DNA from: Gammaproteobacteria bacterium
GTDB lineage: Bacteria > Pseudomonadota > Gammaproteobacteria > Natronospirales > REEB76
Direction of reading: 5' to 3'
DNA length: 5,183 nucleotides
Assembly (NCBI GenBank): GCA_027317045.1
Contig: DAHVFI010000102.1
Coordinates: 1 to 5,183 of the forward strand
In this document: piece after piece, positions 1 to 5,183 of the stretch
Layout of the letters: each line of letters starts with the position of its first letter
Numbering within the stretch: the first letter of the stretch is position 1
The notes under the pieces: model-generated
What the model was told of the DNA's origin: nothing
Seen by the model: only the letters and a program-made list of their open reading frames with translations
Databases searched by the model: none
Program-made: the position numbers and the translations under genes

Positions 1-2148
1 CACCTCATCCATGCGGTGGGCGATAAACTGACCGATGTTGAACACCGCCCCGGGAACATTGGCCAGATCGGCCCGCACCCGGCGCAGCAGCTCATCCGGC
101 AGCATGTCCGGGTCCCTAGCGAAATCGAGCTTCACGTCAAACTCGCTGAAATTCGGCGGCTGGGCGTCCTCGTCCAGCTCGGCGCGCCCGGCGCGCTGGT
201 CAATGGAAACCACCTGCTTATACTTGAGCAGCGTTTTGCGCACTTCTGCGCCCAAGCGCATGGATTCCTCGAGATTGGTCCCCGGCAGCGTGGTCATGGC
301 AATGATGTAGTTGCCCTCGTGGAATTCCGGCAGGAAGGACTTGCCGAAAAACGGCAGGAGCGCGAGTGCCCCCACCAGCAGCGCCGTGGCGATCCCCGCC
401 ACCCAGCGCGGATGGGCCAGCGAGGCGTTGAGCAGCTTGAGGAAGTGTCCTTTCAGCCAGATCACGAAGCGTGTCTCCGTTTCCCGTTCCCTGCCCGCTG
501 TCGAGGTATCCGCCCTGAGCTCCTGCGCGCTCATGGGATGAAGTGCCAGGGGTTCCGGCGGCGGCTTCACGGGCTGAGATCCATAATCCGGCGGGGCTTC
601 CGTTGAGGGATGCAGCGACACGCTTTCGCTTTCCTTCTTCTCAGTCCGCCGCACCAGCAGCAGATAGCAAAGCGCCGGCACCGTGGTCACCGCCACCACC
701 AGGGAAGCAATCATGGAAGCGATATAGGCAATGCCCAGGGGCGAGAAAATGCGTCCCGCCAGGCCCTGCAGGAAAAAAATGGGCACGAAGATCACGCTCA
801 GGATGAGCGTGGCATAGAACACCGAGTTGAGAATCTCCTGCACGGCGTCGAACACCACTTCCATGGCGGGCACGGGCTTTGCGGCGTTGCGGTTGAGGCG
901 CAGGCGCCGCACCACGTTCTCCACGGTGATGATGCCGTTGTCCACCACCGCGCCGATGGCCGTCGCCAAGCCGCCCAGGGTCATGGCGTTGATGCCAACC
1001 CCCAGGAAGTACATCACGATGATGCCCCCCACGAAAGACGCGGGCATGGATAGGAAGGTAATGAAGGACGCGCGCCAGTTCATCAGGAATACGAACAGCA
1101 CGGCGATGACGATGAGCGCGCCCTCCAGCAGGGCAACCTTGAGATTGCGGATGGCCGCTTCGATGAAGTCCGCCTGGCGGAACACCCGGGTATTCATCTC
1201 CACGCCGGGCGGCAGATCCTTTTTGATCTGTGCCAGGGCCTTGTCCACCTTGGCGGTGGTGGTGAGGGTATCCGCGCCGTAAATCTTTGAGATGGTGCCG
1301 ATGACGGCCGGTTGCATGCCGAACGCGGCGTCACCGCGCTTGATCTCGCTTCCCAGGCGCGCTTCGGCTATGTTGCCGACGGTGATGGGCACGCCATCGC
1401 GTTCGGTGATCAGCGTCCGCTTCAGGTCGGCCAGGGTCTTGACCCGTCCCTGGCCGCTCACGATGAGTTCTTCGGCGCCGCGTTGCAGAAAGGCGCCCGC
1501 GACGTTGAGATTGGCGTTTTCCAGGGCGCGGCGTACCTCCTCGGCGCTCACCCGGTAGGCCAGCATGCGTTCGGGATTGAGCCGCACCTGGTATTGCTTT
1601 ACGTCACCGCCGATGGACACGACCGAGGCGATGCCCCCGAGCGAGAGAATACGCGGGCGGATTTCCCAGTCGGAGATGGTCCGCAGCCGCATCGGTGAGA
1701 CGGTCTTGCTGGTCAGCGCGTATTTCACCAGCCAACCCACCGCCGAGGTCACCGGCAGCATGATCGGCTGGCGGGTGCCAGCGGGAAGATTGCCCGCGAC
1801 ATCCTGAATGCGCTCGTTGACAAGCTGGCGATCCAGGTAAATGTTGGTCCCGTCTTTGAAGACCACGACGATGGTGGACAGCCCGACGGAGCTCGACGAA
1901 CGCACCACCGCCACCCCCGGTGTGCCGTTAATGGCGGTTTCGAGCGGATAGGTAATCAGGGCTTCCACGTCTTGGGGCGCGAGTCCGGGCGCCTCGGTCT
2001 GCACCACCACCTGGGGCGGCGCAAATTCGGGAAATACGTCCACCGACATCTGCTTCAGGGCATAGCCGCCGGCGAGGAACAGGACCACCGTGATGGCGAG
2101 CACCAACAACCGGTTGTTGAGAGACCAGGCGATGAGGCGGTTGAACAT
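1..2148 (-). CDS. czcA: Heavy-metal RND efflux pump, CzcA/CusA family (C-terminus beyond window)
   Basis: This is the inner-membrane proton/metal antiporter of the tripartite system. The frame is open for 716 codons from the ATG at 2148-2146 to the window edge; the family is usually about 1,030-1,060 residues, so roughly the last third is outside. In order I see TM1 (about residues 12-32), a periplasmic porter region with DVFPEFAPPQV at 37-47 and PGLAPQDVEAL at 54-64, then TM2-TM4 (about 336-356, 360-382, 389-410). TM4 carries AIGAVVDNGI, with Asp403 and Glu410 spaced like the CzcA D408/E415 and CusA D405/E412 proton-relay pair. TM5-TM6 end near 499, followed by a Pro-rich cytoplasmic linker (500-560), TM7 and the second porter half (EFHEGN at 608-613). 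A GGAGGA ribosome-binding site lies 7 nt before the start, inside the end of the adaptor gene. The family call is firm; the substrate is not, because Met sites of CusA are mostly replaced and the first Asp of CzcA TM4 is Ala397. Confidence 0.95.
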   Translation of the reverse strand, partial: MFNRLIAWSLNNRLLVLAITVVLFLAGGYALKQMSVDVFPEFAPPQVVVQTEAPGLAPQDVEALITYPLETAINGTPGVAVVRSSSSVGLSTIVVVFKDGTNIYLDRQLVNERIQDVAGNLPAGTRQPIMLPVTSAVGWLVKYALTSKTVSPMRLRTISDWEIRPRILSLGGIASVVSIGGDVKQYQVRLNPERMLAYRVSAEEVRRALENANLNVAGAFLQRGAEELIVSGQGRVKTLADLKRTLITERDGVPITVGNIAEARLGSEIKRGDAAFGMQPAVIGTISKIYGADTLTTTAKVDKALAQIKKDLPPGVEMNTRVFRQADFIEAAIRNLKVALLEGALIVIAVLFVFLMNWRASFITFLSMPASFVGGIIVMYFLGVGINAMTLGGLATAIGAVVDNGIITVENVVRRLRLNRNAAKPVPAMEVVFDAVQEILNSVFYATLILSVIFVPIFFLQGLAGRIFSPLGIAYIASMIASLVVAVTTVPALCYLLLVRRTEKKESESVSLHPSTEAPPDYGSQPVKPPPEPLALHPMSAQELRADTSTAGRERETETRFVIWLKGHFLKLLNASLAHPRWVAGIATALLVGALALLPFFGKSFLPEFHEGNYIIAMTTLPGTNLEESMRLGAEVRKTLLKYKQVVSIDQRAGRAELDEDAQPPNFSEFDVKLDFARDPDMLPDELLRRVRADLANVPGAVFNIGQFIAHRMDEV

Positions 2149-2151
2149 GGT

Positions 2152-3102
2152 CTAGTCCTCCGCCTTGAGTTGTCCGCCGGTAAGCCACAGCGTGTACAGC
2201 TCCCGCGCACCCTGGGTCACCACTTCGTCACCGGGCACGAGTTGCGAGTCGATCGCGGTGTATTCGTCGTCGGAAGCGCCGACGGTCACCACCATGCGGC
2301 GGTATTTGCCCGCCTCACGCACAAACACGAATTTTTCGCCATTCGCCTCGAGAATTGCGGCATTGGGCACGGTGAGTACCGCCTGGCTGTAGTGCAGCAC
2401 GATATCGGCACGCGCAAATAAATTCGGCCTGAGCAGGCCCTGCTTGTTATCCAGCACAATCCAGATCGGCACCGTGCGCGTATCCGGATCGAGTGTCGGC
2501 CCCACCAAGCTGACGATACCGGTGAAGGTCTTGTCCGGATAAGCCAGAAGCTGCACATAGGCCTTCTGGCCCGCGTGCACCTTCTCCAGGTCTTCCTCGT
2601 ATACCCTGCCGACCACGCGCATGCGGGTACGGTTACTCAAGTGAAATAACGCAGTGTTGGGCTCCACGGCCTGACCCGCGATGATGTTGCGCGCATCAAT
2701 CACACCGTCCATGGGTGCGCGCACCACGACTGTGGGGGGTGGATTGCCGACCGTCCGCGACTGGATCAGCGCGAGCTTGTCGCCCTTGCGCACGTGATCC
2801 CCGAGGTTGACATACACCGCATCCACGCGGCCGCTGATACGCAGGCTTACATCGGCTTGTTCGTCGGGCAAGGCCTGCACTTCGCCGTTGACTTTAAGAA
2901 GATCGGCGATGGGTCGCCGCTTGGCTTGTTCGAGTTCGAGTCCCAGTGCCTTTGTCTGCGCGGCAGTAAGCGAGACAGAACCCCGGGTCGCGCCGCCGAG
3001 CTTGATTTCCTCGCCGTGAGCGAATCCTATCTCTGGTAGCGTGACAACGACAACCAGCGCCAGTAAGACAGCAGTAACCATGTAACTACGAATGGATCGC
3101 AT
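2152..3102 (-). CDS. czcB: RND periplasmic adaptor (membrane fusion protein), CzcB-like, hairpin-less
   Basis: This is the periplasmic adaptor that links pump and outer-membrane channel, 316 residues, shorter than classical CzcB/CusB (about 400-520). Residues 1-29 form a signal peptide: basic RSIRS, a hydrophobic stretch at 9-21 and a likely cleavage after GFA. No lipobox cysteine is visible. The first lipoyl half is about 79-115 (GRVDAVYVNLGDHVRKGDKL), the second about 124-156 (VRAPMDGVIDARNIIAGQAV). Only SRTVGNPPP (115-123) joins them, where most adaptors have a long alpha-helical hairpin. A beta-barrel (about 160-235) and a membrane-proximal domain (about 240-316) follow. The start at 3102 has GGAG 9 nt upstream within the end of czcC and is only 1 nt from the czcC stop, indicating translational coupling. 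Met8 is a possible alternative start but is less well placed. The stop is 3 nt before the pump gene. The His/Met-rich N-terminal metal-binding stretches of some homologues are absent. Confidence 0.95.
   Translation of the reverse strand: MRSIRSYMVTAVLLALVVVVTLPEIGFAHGEEIKLGGATRGSVSLTAAQTKALGLELEQAKRRPIADLLKVNGEVQALPDEQADVSLRISGRVDAVYVNLGDHVRKGDKLALIQSRTVGNPPPTVVVRAPMDGVIDARNIIAGQAVEPNTALFHLSNRTRMRVVGRVYEEDLEKVHAGQKAYVQLLAYPDKTFTGIVSLVGPTLDPDTRTVPIWIVLDNKQGLLRPNLFARADIVLHYSQAVLTVPNAAILEANGEKFVFVREAGKYRRMVVTVGASDDEYTAIDSQLVPGDEVVTQGARELYTLWLTGGQLKAED
2156..2161 (-). promoter_or_regulatory. Ribosome-binding site of the pump gene
   Basis: The coding strand reads GGAGGA, 7 nt before the ATG at 2148 and inside the last codons of the adaptor gene. 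It supports that start and coupled translation of adaptor and pump. Confidence 0.75.
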
Positions 3103-3103
3103 G

Positions 3104-3946
3104 TCAATGTTCTCCAGCTTGACCGGCGGAAGAATTCACCGGATGAGTCATGAGTGGGGCCCAGGTGGCCGCGGCGGTATTAAGCGCGGCAAGCACCTGG
3201 AGATATTGACCGAGGGCATCGGTGTAACTGGCGTTGAGTTCGTTTTCCTGGCGCTCGGCTTGAATGACTTCGACGATAGAGACTTGCCCCTGGCGATAAG
3301 CGTCACGTGCCAGTTCCGCGTTGCTGCGACTGAGCGGCAGGGTGCGTTGGGTGTAAGCGTTGAGCGCAGTGAGCAAGCGCGTCACCTGTACGTATTCCCC
3401 CGCCACCTCATTCTCAATTTTCAGTCGCAACGCGGCCAGCTGTTCGCGCGCCCTTTCCTCGTCAGCCGCGGCCGCCGCGATTGCCCCCTGGTTTCGATTG
3501 AAAAGTGGCAACGGAATGGAGAGTGACAGCATCAGGGCCTTGTCTACGGGTTGATACGGGGCGCCCACAATCACGCGTTGGTTCTGCTGCACGCCCAACG
3601 ACACGTTCCAGTCCTCCCAGGCCGAGGACCTGGCGAGCGCCTGTTCGGCTTGCGCCCGATCGGCGGTAAGTGCAAGCAGACGCAGATCGGGCCGCTCGCT
3701 GAACGCCTGTTCAGTGAGCTGCGTTAACGGGGGCAGCGGTGCGGCGGGTGGCGGCGTGCTATCGAGTGTGGGCGTTGCGCTCGGCGGCAGCCCCAGCAGC
3801 GCCGCGAGCGTGGCCAGCGCCGCGGTGCGCTCGCCTGTGAGTACGGTACGCTCCTGGCGCAGCCGTTCCAGTTCGAGCGTTGCCGTATTGACATCGAGCT
3901 CGGAAACTTCACCTGCCTTCTGTCGCGCCCGTGAGGTACTTACCAG
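3104..3946 (-). CDS. CzcC C-terminal fragment (280 codons after the amber stop)
   Basis: This stretch is continuous with the upstream fragment, in the same frame, starting LVSTSRARQKAG directly after TAG. It contains the rest of repeat one, a Pro-rich linker between repeats (LDSTPPPAAPLPPL), and repeat two with RPDLRLLAL and IPLPLFNRNQG. No ATG or well-placed ribosome-binding site follows the amber, and the GTG at 3604 lies in the middle of a conserved region (WNVSLGV), so independent translation is unlikely. It has no signal peptide of its own. Confidence 0.65.
   Translation of the reverse strand: MVSTSRARQKAGEVSELDVNTATLELERLRQERTVLTGERTAALATLAALLGLPPSATPTLDSTPPPAAPLPPLTQLTEQAFSERPDLRLLALTADRAQAEQALARSSAWEDWNVSLGVQQNQRVIVGAPYQPVDKALMLSLSIPLPLFNRNQGAIAAAAADEERAREQLAALRLKIENEVAGEYVQVTRLLTALNAYTQRTLPLSRSNAELARDAYRQGQVSIVEVIQAERQENELNASYTDALGQYLQVLAALNTAAATWAPLMTHPVNSSAGQAGEH
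3112..3115 (-). promoter_or_regulatory. Ribosome-binding site of the adaptor gene
   Basis: GGAG lies 9 nt before the ATG at 3102, inside the end of czcC. It decides between Met1 and the in-frame Met8, and gives the adaptor its own initiation site, which matters because ribosomes stopping at the czcC amber would not reach this junction. Confidence 0.6.
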
Positions 3947-3949
3947 CTA
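3947..3949 (-). other. In-frame amber codon (TAG) in czcC, codon 163
   Basis: The plus strand reads cta at 3947-3949, which is TAG on the coding strand. The preceding residues are LIGIDE and the following ones LVSTSRARQ. CzcC homologues often have Gln-Leu at this point of the helix, so a CAG to TAG transition (one base) is the simplest origin; that ancestral residue is my inference. There is no length change around it, so this is a nonsense change and not a frameshift. Confidence 0.9.
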
Positions 3950-4435
3950 TTCATCAATGCCGATCAGACGATCACGTAATTTGATCTGCTGATCCAGAGT
4001 GACAACTTTGTAAAATGATGCCGCCACTTCGCCCAAAAGCCGGCGTTCGACATCGTTAACTTCGGCAAGCGCGCGGGCCACATCCACGCGGCCCACATCC
4101 TTGGCGCGGCCGATGCGTCCGGCGATGGGGAAATCCTGGCTAACGCCGACCGAGCGGGTGTACTCACCCGCATTGTTGAAGGGTCTGCCGGTCTCATTGC
4201 TGAGGACCAGCCGCGGATTGGGCCAGAGGCCGGCCTGTTCCAGCCGCCCGCGTGCCGCATCAACGGCGCTGCGCGCCGCCCGCAGATCCTGGTTGCGAAC
4301 CAGCGCCTCGCGCATGGCCTGCTCCAGCGTAAGACCCTGAGCAAGCGCCGCGCTGCTCCACGCGAGCGGTACAGCTAAAAGCAGCGGTAGGAACCGGCCG
4401 CTGCGGCGCACAAGGCGCCGGATAAGCGATGACAT
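3947..4435 (-). CDS. CzcC N-terminal fragment (162 residues, up to the amber stop)
   Basis: This is what would be made without readthrough: the signal peptide (1-32) and the first part of the first outer-membrane-factor repeat, ending KLRDRLIGIDE within a periplasmic coiled-coil helix. It lacks the rest of that helix and the whole second repeat, so it cannot form the trimeric barrel and tunnel. It should be treated as part of the interrupted czcC gene rather than as an independent protein. Confidence 0.7.
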   Translation of the reverse strand: MSSLIRRLVRRSGRFLPLLLAVPLAWSSAALAQGLTLEQAMREALVRNQDLRAARSAVDAARGRLEQAGLWPNPRLVLSNETGRPFNNAGEYTRSVGVSQDFPIAGRIGRAKDVGRVDVARALAEVNDVERRLLGEVAASFYKVVTLDQQIKLRDRLIGIDE

Positions 4436-4443
4436 GTATAGAA

Positions 4444-4450
4444 CTCCACC
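4444..4450 (-). promoter_or_regulatory. Ribosome-binding site of czcC
   Basis: The coding strand reads GGTGGAG, 8 nt before the ATG at 4435. It fixes the start of czcC at the Met that opens a clean signal peptide. Confidence 0.75.
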
Positions 4451-4465
4451 ATGACAATGATCATG
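4450..4465 (-). repeat. Short dyad touching the czcC ribosome-binding site
   Basis: CATGA, six spacer bases and TCATG form an inverted repeat whose edge overlaps the first base of the czcC ribosome-binding site. An 8-bp palindrome, ATGATCAT, sits within it. It could be an operator half-site pair, but five-base arms can arise by chance. Confidence 0.3.
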
Positions 4466-4469
4466 AACA

Positions 4470-4485
4470 CCCGCGTCTGCGCGGG
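4470..4485 (-). repeat. Second GC-rich hairpin upstream of czcC
   Basis: CCCGCG and CGCGGG form a perfect 6-bp stem with a 4-nt loop (CAGA on the coding strand). It lies about 20 nt upstream of the czcC ribosome-binding site and is followed by TGTTCATG, not a T-run. Confidence 0.55.
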
Positions 4486-4495
4486 GTTACGCGGC

Positions 4496-4511
4496 GCCGC
4501 CCGTGGGCGGC
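4496..4511 (-). repeat. Inverted repeat (hairpin) just after the small gene
   Basis: GCCGCC and GGCGGC pair perfectly around a 4-nt loop (seven base pairs if a 2-nt loop is allowed). It starts 5 nt after the stop codon of the small exported gene. A 10-bp palindrome, GCGGCGCCGC (4491-4500), overlaps it. Confidence 0.6.
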
Positions 4512-4515
4512 ACGA

Positions 4516-4962
4516 TCAGGTCATGCGCGGAGGAGCGTGGGGCCAGACCCCACCCAAAGTGGGTGAATGTCTTCGTGTGAGCGGTGAACTTTGACTAAAC
4601 CAGTGCCTTGAGATCGTGACTATGAAAACTGAGTGCGCCAAATCAATAATAGCTGGAGATACGGCGTGAAAAGCAAAAACTGCAGTCGGGATTTTGAAAT
4701 CGTACTTCTGTATAACGGTGGGAAGATGCTGCAGAGCATTACAGGAAACATCCTCATCCACATCGCCGTATATTCCATGGCTAGCGAGGACCTGACTTAC
4801 TTGTCCCGGCGTCTCGGAAACATGGGCATCGAAACCGGCCATCGCCTGTGGACACGCGAAGGTCCAAGTTAACCACGTCAATAGGACTGCCAATGCGACA
4901 CGTCGGCGCGCCGGGCTGACCCGGGTATCCAATGTCAAAGCGGCGGTTGCGGAAGTGGTCAT
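4516..4962 (-). CDS. Unrecognised small exported His-rich protein preceding czcC
   Basis: I do not recognise the family. The 148-residue frame opens with an unusually long signal peptide: n-region 1-21 ending ARRR, hydrophobic core about 22-36 (VALAVLLTWLTWTFA), probable cleavage after QAMA (residue 42). Cys37 lies in the signal and does not fit a lipobox. The mature part of about 106 residues has eight histidines (47, 62, 79, 99, 110, 120, 132, 142), an acidic patch DVDED (67-71) and one cysteine (Cys74). A second apolar stretch at about 93-117 is interrupted by His and Asp. The position directly before czcC matches czcI-type periplasmic accessory genes, so a metal-binding or regulatory role is a reasonable guess from context only. 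The ATG at 4962 was chosen because it opens the signal peptide; no good ribosome-binding site precedes it. The frame also extends upstream to a GTG at 5070, but the extra residues look non-coding. The second half is clearly more AT-rich than the neighbours. Confidence 0.6.
   Translation of the reverse strand: MTTSATAALTLDTRVSPARRRVALAVLLTWLTWTFACPQAMAGFDAHVSETPGQVSQVLASHGIYGDVDEDVSCNALQHLPTVIQKYDFKIPTAVFAFHAVSPAIIDLAHSVFIVTISRHWFSQSSPLTRRHSPTLGGVWPHAPPRMT
4537..4565 (-). repeat. Two overlapping, mutually exclusive hairpins
   Basis: GTGGGG (4537-4542) pairs with CCCCAC (4548-4553) over a 5-nt loop, while CACCC (4551-4555) pairs with GGGTG (4561-4565) over another 5-nt loop. The two stems share 4551-4553 and cannot form together. 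They lie in the last codons of the small exported gene. Confidence 0.45.
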
Positions 4963-4986
4963 ATCAATCCGGCGGTGTTCGATCGA

Positions 4987-5000
4987 GGCGTTCGGACGCC
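4987..5000 (-). repeat. Small hairpin in the 5' leader of the small exported gene
   Basis: GGCGT and ACGCC pair perfectly around a 4-nt loop, 25 to 38 nt before the ATG at 4962 and downstream of the candidate promoter. It would fall in the 5' untranslated region if that promoter is used. Confidence 0.4.
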
Positions 5001-5047
5001 AAGTTTCTGATGGGTTCTGAGGAACTTGCAAAATCAGAGTTGGTGAC

Positions 5048-5074
5048 TGTATATCATGAAAGCGGGACACGCAA
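5048..5074 (-). promoter_or_regulatory. Candidate sigma70 promoter with extended -10
   Basis: The coding strand reads TGATATACA at 5056-5048, an extended -10 element, with a possible -35 TTGCGT at 5074-5069. The 15-bp spacer is short, so the -35 match is weak and the extended -10 would carry most of the signal. It would give a leader of about 80 nt before the small exported gene and could drive the whole efflux operon. I see no clear MerR-type dyad in the spacer. Confidence 0.35.
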
Positions 5075-5086
5075 TGGATTGGGCAG

Positions 5087-5182
5087 TCATGAAAACAAGC
5101 GGCGTAATACCCATAGCATCAAACCGTAACAGACAACGGTTACCGCGCAGGCAGCGAGCAGGCTGGGCCAGAAATACACCCC
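5087..5182 (-). CDS. C-terminal end of an unidentified membrane protein (partial)
   Basis: Only the last 31 codons are present, ending in TGA at 5089-5087. They begin GVYFWPSLLAACAVTVV and end LMLWVLRRLFS: one strongly hydrophobic helix followed by a basic tail, as at the cytoplasmic end of an integral membrane protein. The fragment is too short to name a family. It points the same way as the efflux genes, 124 nt upstream of the small exported gene. That this frame is coding is inferred from the helix-plus-basic-tail pattern. Confidence 0.5.
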   Translation of the reverse strand, partial: GVYFWPSLLAACAVTVVCYGLMLWVLRRLFS

Positions 5183-5183
5183 G

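Larger units (their letters stand above)
3104..4435 (-). pseudogene. czcC: Outer-membrane efflux factor (CzcC/TolC family) interrupted by one in-frame amber codon
   Basis: This is the outer-membrane channel of the system. The reading frame from ATG 4435-4433 to TGA 3106-3104 would encode 443 residues, normal for CzcC, but codon 163 is TAG. I translated through the break codon by codon: the frame is unchanged and there is no second stop. Residues 1-32 are a signal peptide ending ALA before QGLTLEQAM. The first outer-membrane-factor repeat runs from there across the break, including VGVSQDFPIAGR (97-107) and, just after the stop, ARQKAGEVSELDVN, a typical CzcC helix motif. The second repeat includes RPDLRLLAL and LSLSIPLPLFNRNQG. 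A strong GGTGGAG ribosome-binding site lies 8 nt before the ATG. The downstream half shows no other decay, so the mutation may be recent, suppressed, or a sequencing error. If it is real and unsuppressed, no functional channel is made. Confidence 0.9.
4436..4515 (-). promoter_or_regulatory. Structured 80-nt leader between the small gene and czcC
   Basis: This gap contains two separate GC-rich hairpins, a short dyad and the czcC ribosome-binding site, in that order. No T-run follows either hairpin, so neither is a standard intrinsic terminator. mRNA stabilisation, attenuation or control of czcC translation are all possible; none is shown by the sequence alone. Confidence 0.4.

Noticed and set aside
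16..606. Long plus-strand open frame of 196 codons, with similar plus-strand frames at 610-1053 and 1312-1698
   Set aside because: They are in codon register with, and exactly antisense to, the pump gene. Their His/Gln/Arg-rich composition is what antisense of a GC-rich gene gives.
1928..2188. Minus-strand frame of 86 codons across the adaptor-pump junction
   Set aside because: It is in another frame, overlapping two confidently assigned genes; its low-complexity Arg/Gly composition is typical of an out-of-frame shadow.
4836..4854. Lipoprotein signal (Cys37) in the small exported protein
   Set aside because: The residues before the Cys are TFA without the usual Leu at -3, and a better signal peptidase I site (AMA) follows five residues later.
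4633..4872. Plus-strand frame of 79 codons opposite the small exported gene
   Set aside because: It has no ribosome-binding site of note and no recognisable domain, while the minus-strand frame has a signal peptide and operon context. It cannot be fully excluded, since the minus-strand gene is itself uncertain.
4963..5070. Upstream extension of the small exported gene to a GTG at 5070
   Set aside because: The added residues have no signal-like character and would overlap the candidate promoter; the ATG at 4962 directly opens the signal peptide.
4932..5129. Plus-strand frame of 65 codons
   Set aside because: It runs across the 5' region of the small gene and the end of the upstream membrane protein, with no coding features.
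5123..5143. Inverted repeat GTAAC/GTTAC
   Set aside because: Five-base arms with 8-nt spacing, inside the partial membrane-protein gene; readily expected by chance.

Overview
The window carries one minus-strand locus: a heavy-metal-type RND tripartite efflux operon (CzcCBA/CusCBA class). Moderately high GC, proteobacterial-style Shine-Dalgarno sites and the order outer-membrane factor, periplasmic adaptor, inner-membrane pump all point to a Gram-negative bacterium, most likely a beta- or gammaproteobacterium. The species cannot be named from this window.

Layout in transcription order, from high to low coordinates. At 5182-5087 is the last 31 codons of an unidentified membrane protein. An intergenic stretch of 124 nt (5086-4963) follows, with a plausible promoter and a small hairpin. 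Next is an unrecognised, histidine-rich exported protein of 148 residues (4962-4516), in the position occupied by czcI-type genes in known czc operons. An 80-nt leader (4515-4436) holds two GC-rich hairpins and the czcC ribosome-binding site. The czcC-like outer-membrane factor (4435-3104) is interrupted by one in-frame amber codon at 3949-3947. The czcB-like adaptor (3102-2152) starts 1 nt after czcC ends. The czcA-like pump (2148 to the window edge) starts 3 nt after czcB ends, and only its first 716 residues are present.

How it should work: the pump uses the proton gradient to drive metal ions out of the periplasm or cytoplasm, the adaptor couples pump to channel, and the outer-membrane factor forms the exit duct. 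Three things stand out. The duct gene carries a nonsense codon although its sequence on both sides still looks intact. The adaptor has no alpha-helical hairpin between its two lipoyl halves. The pump has the conserved Asp/Glu proton-relay pair but lacks most of the methionines that define Cu/Ag pumps and the first Asp of Zn/Co/Cd pumps, so its substrate is open. I found no mobile element, CRISPR, tRNA or rRNA, and no convincing plus-strand gene.
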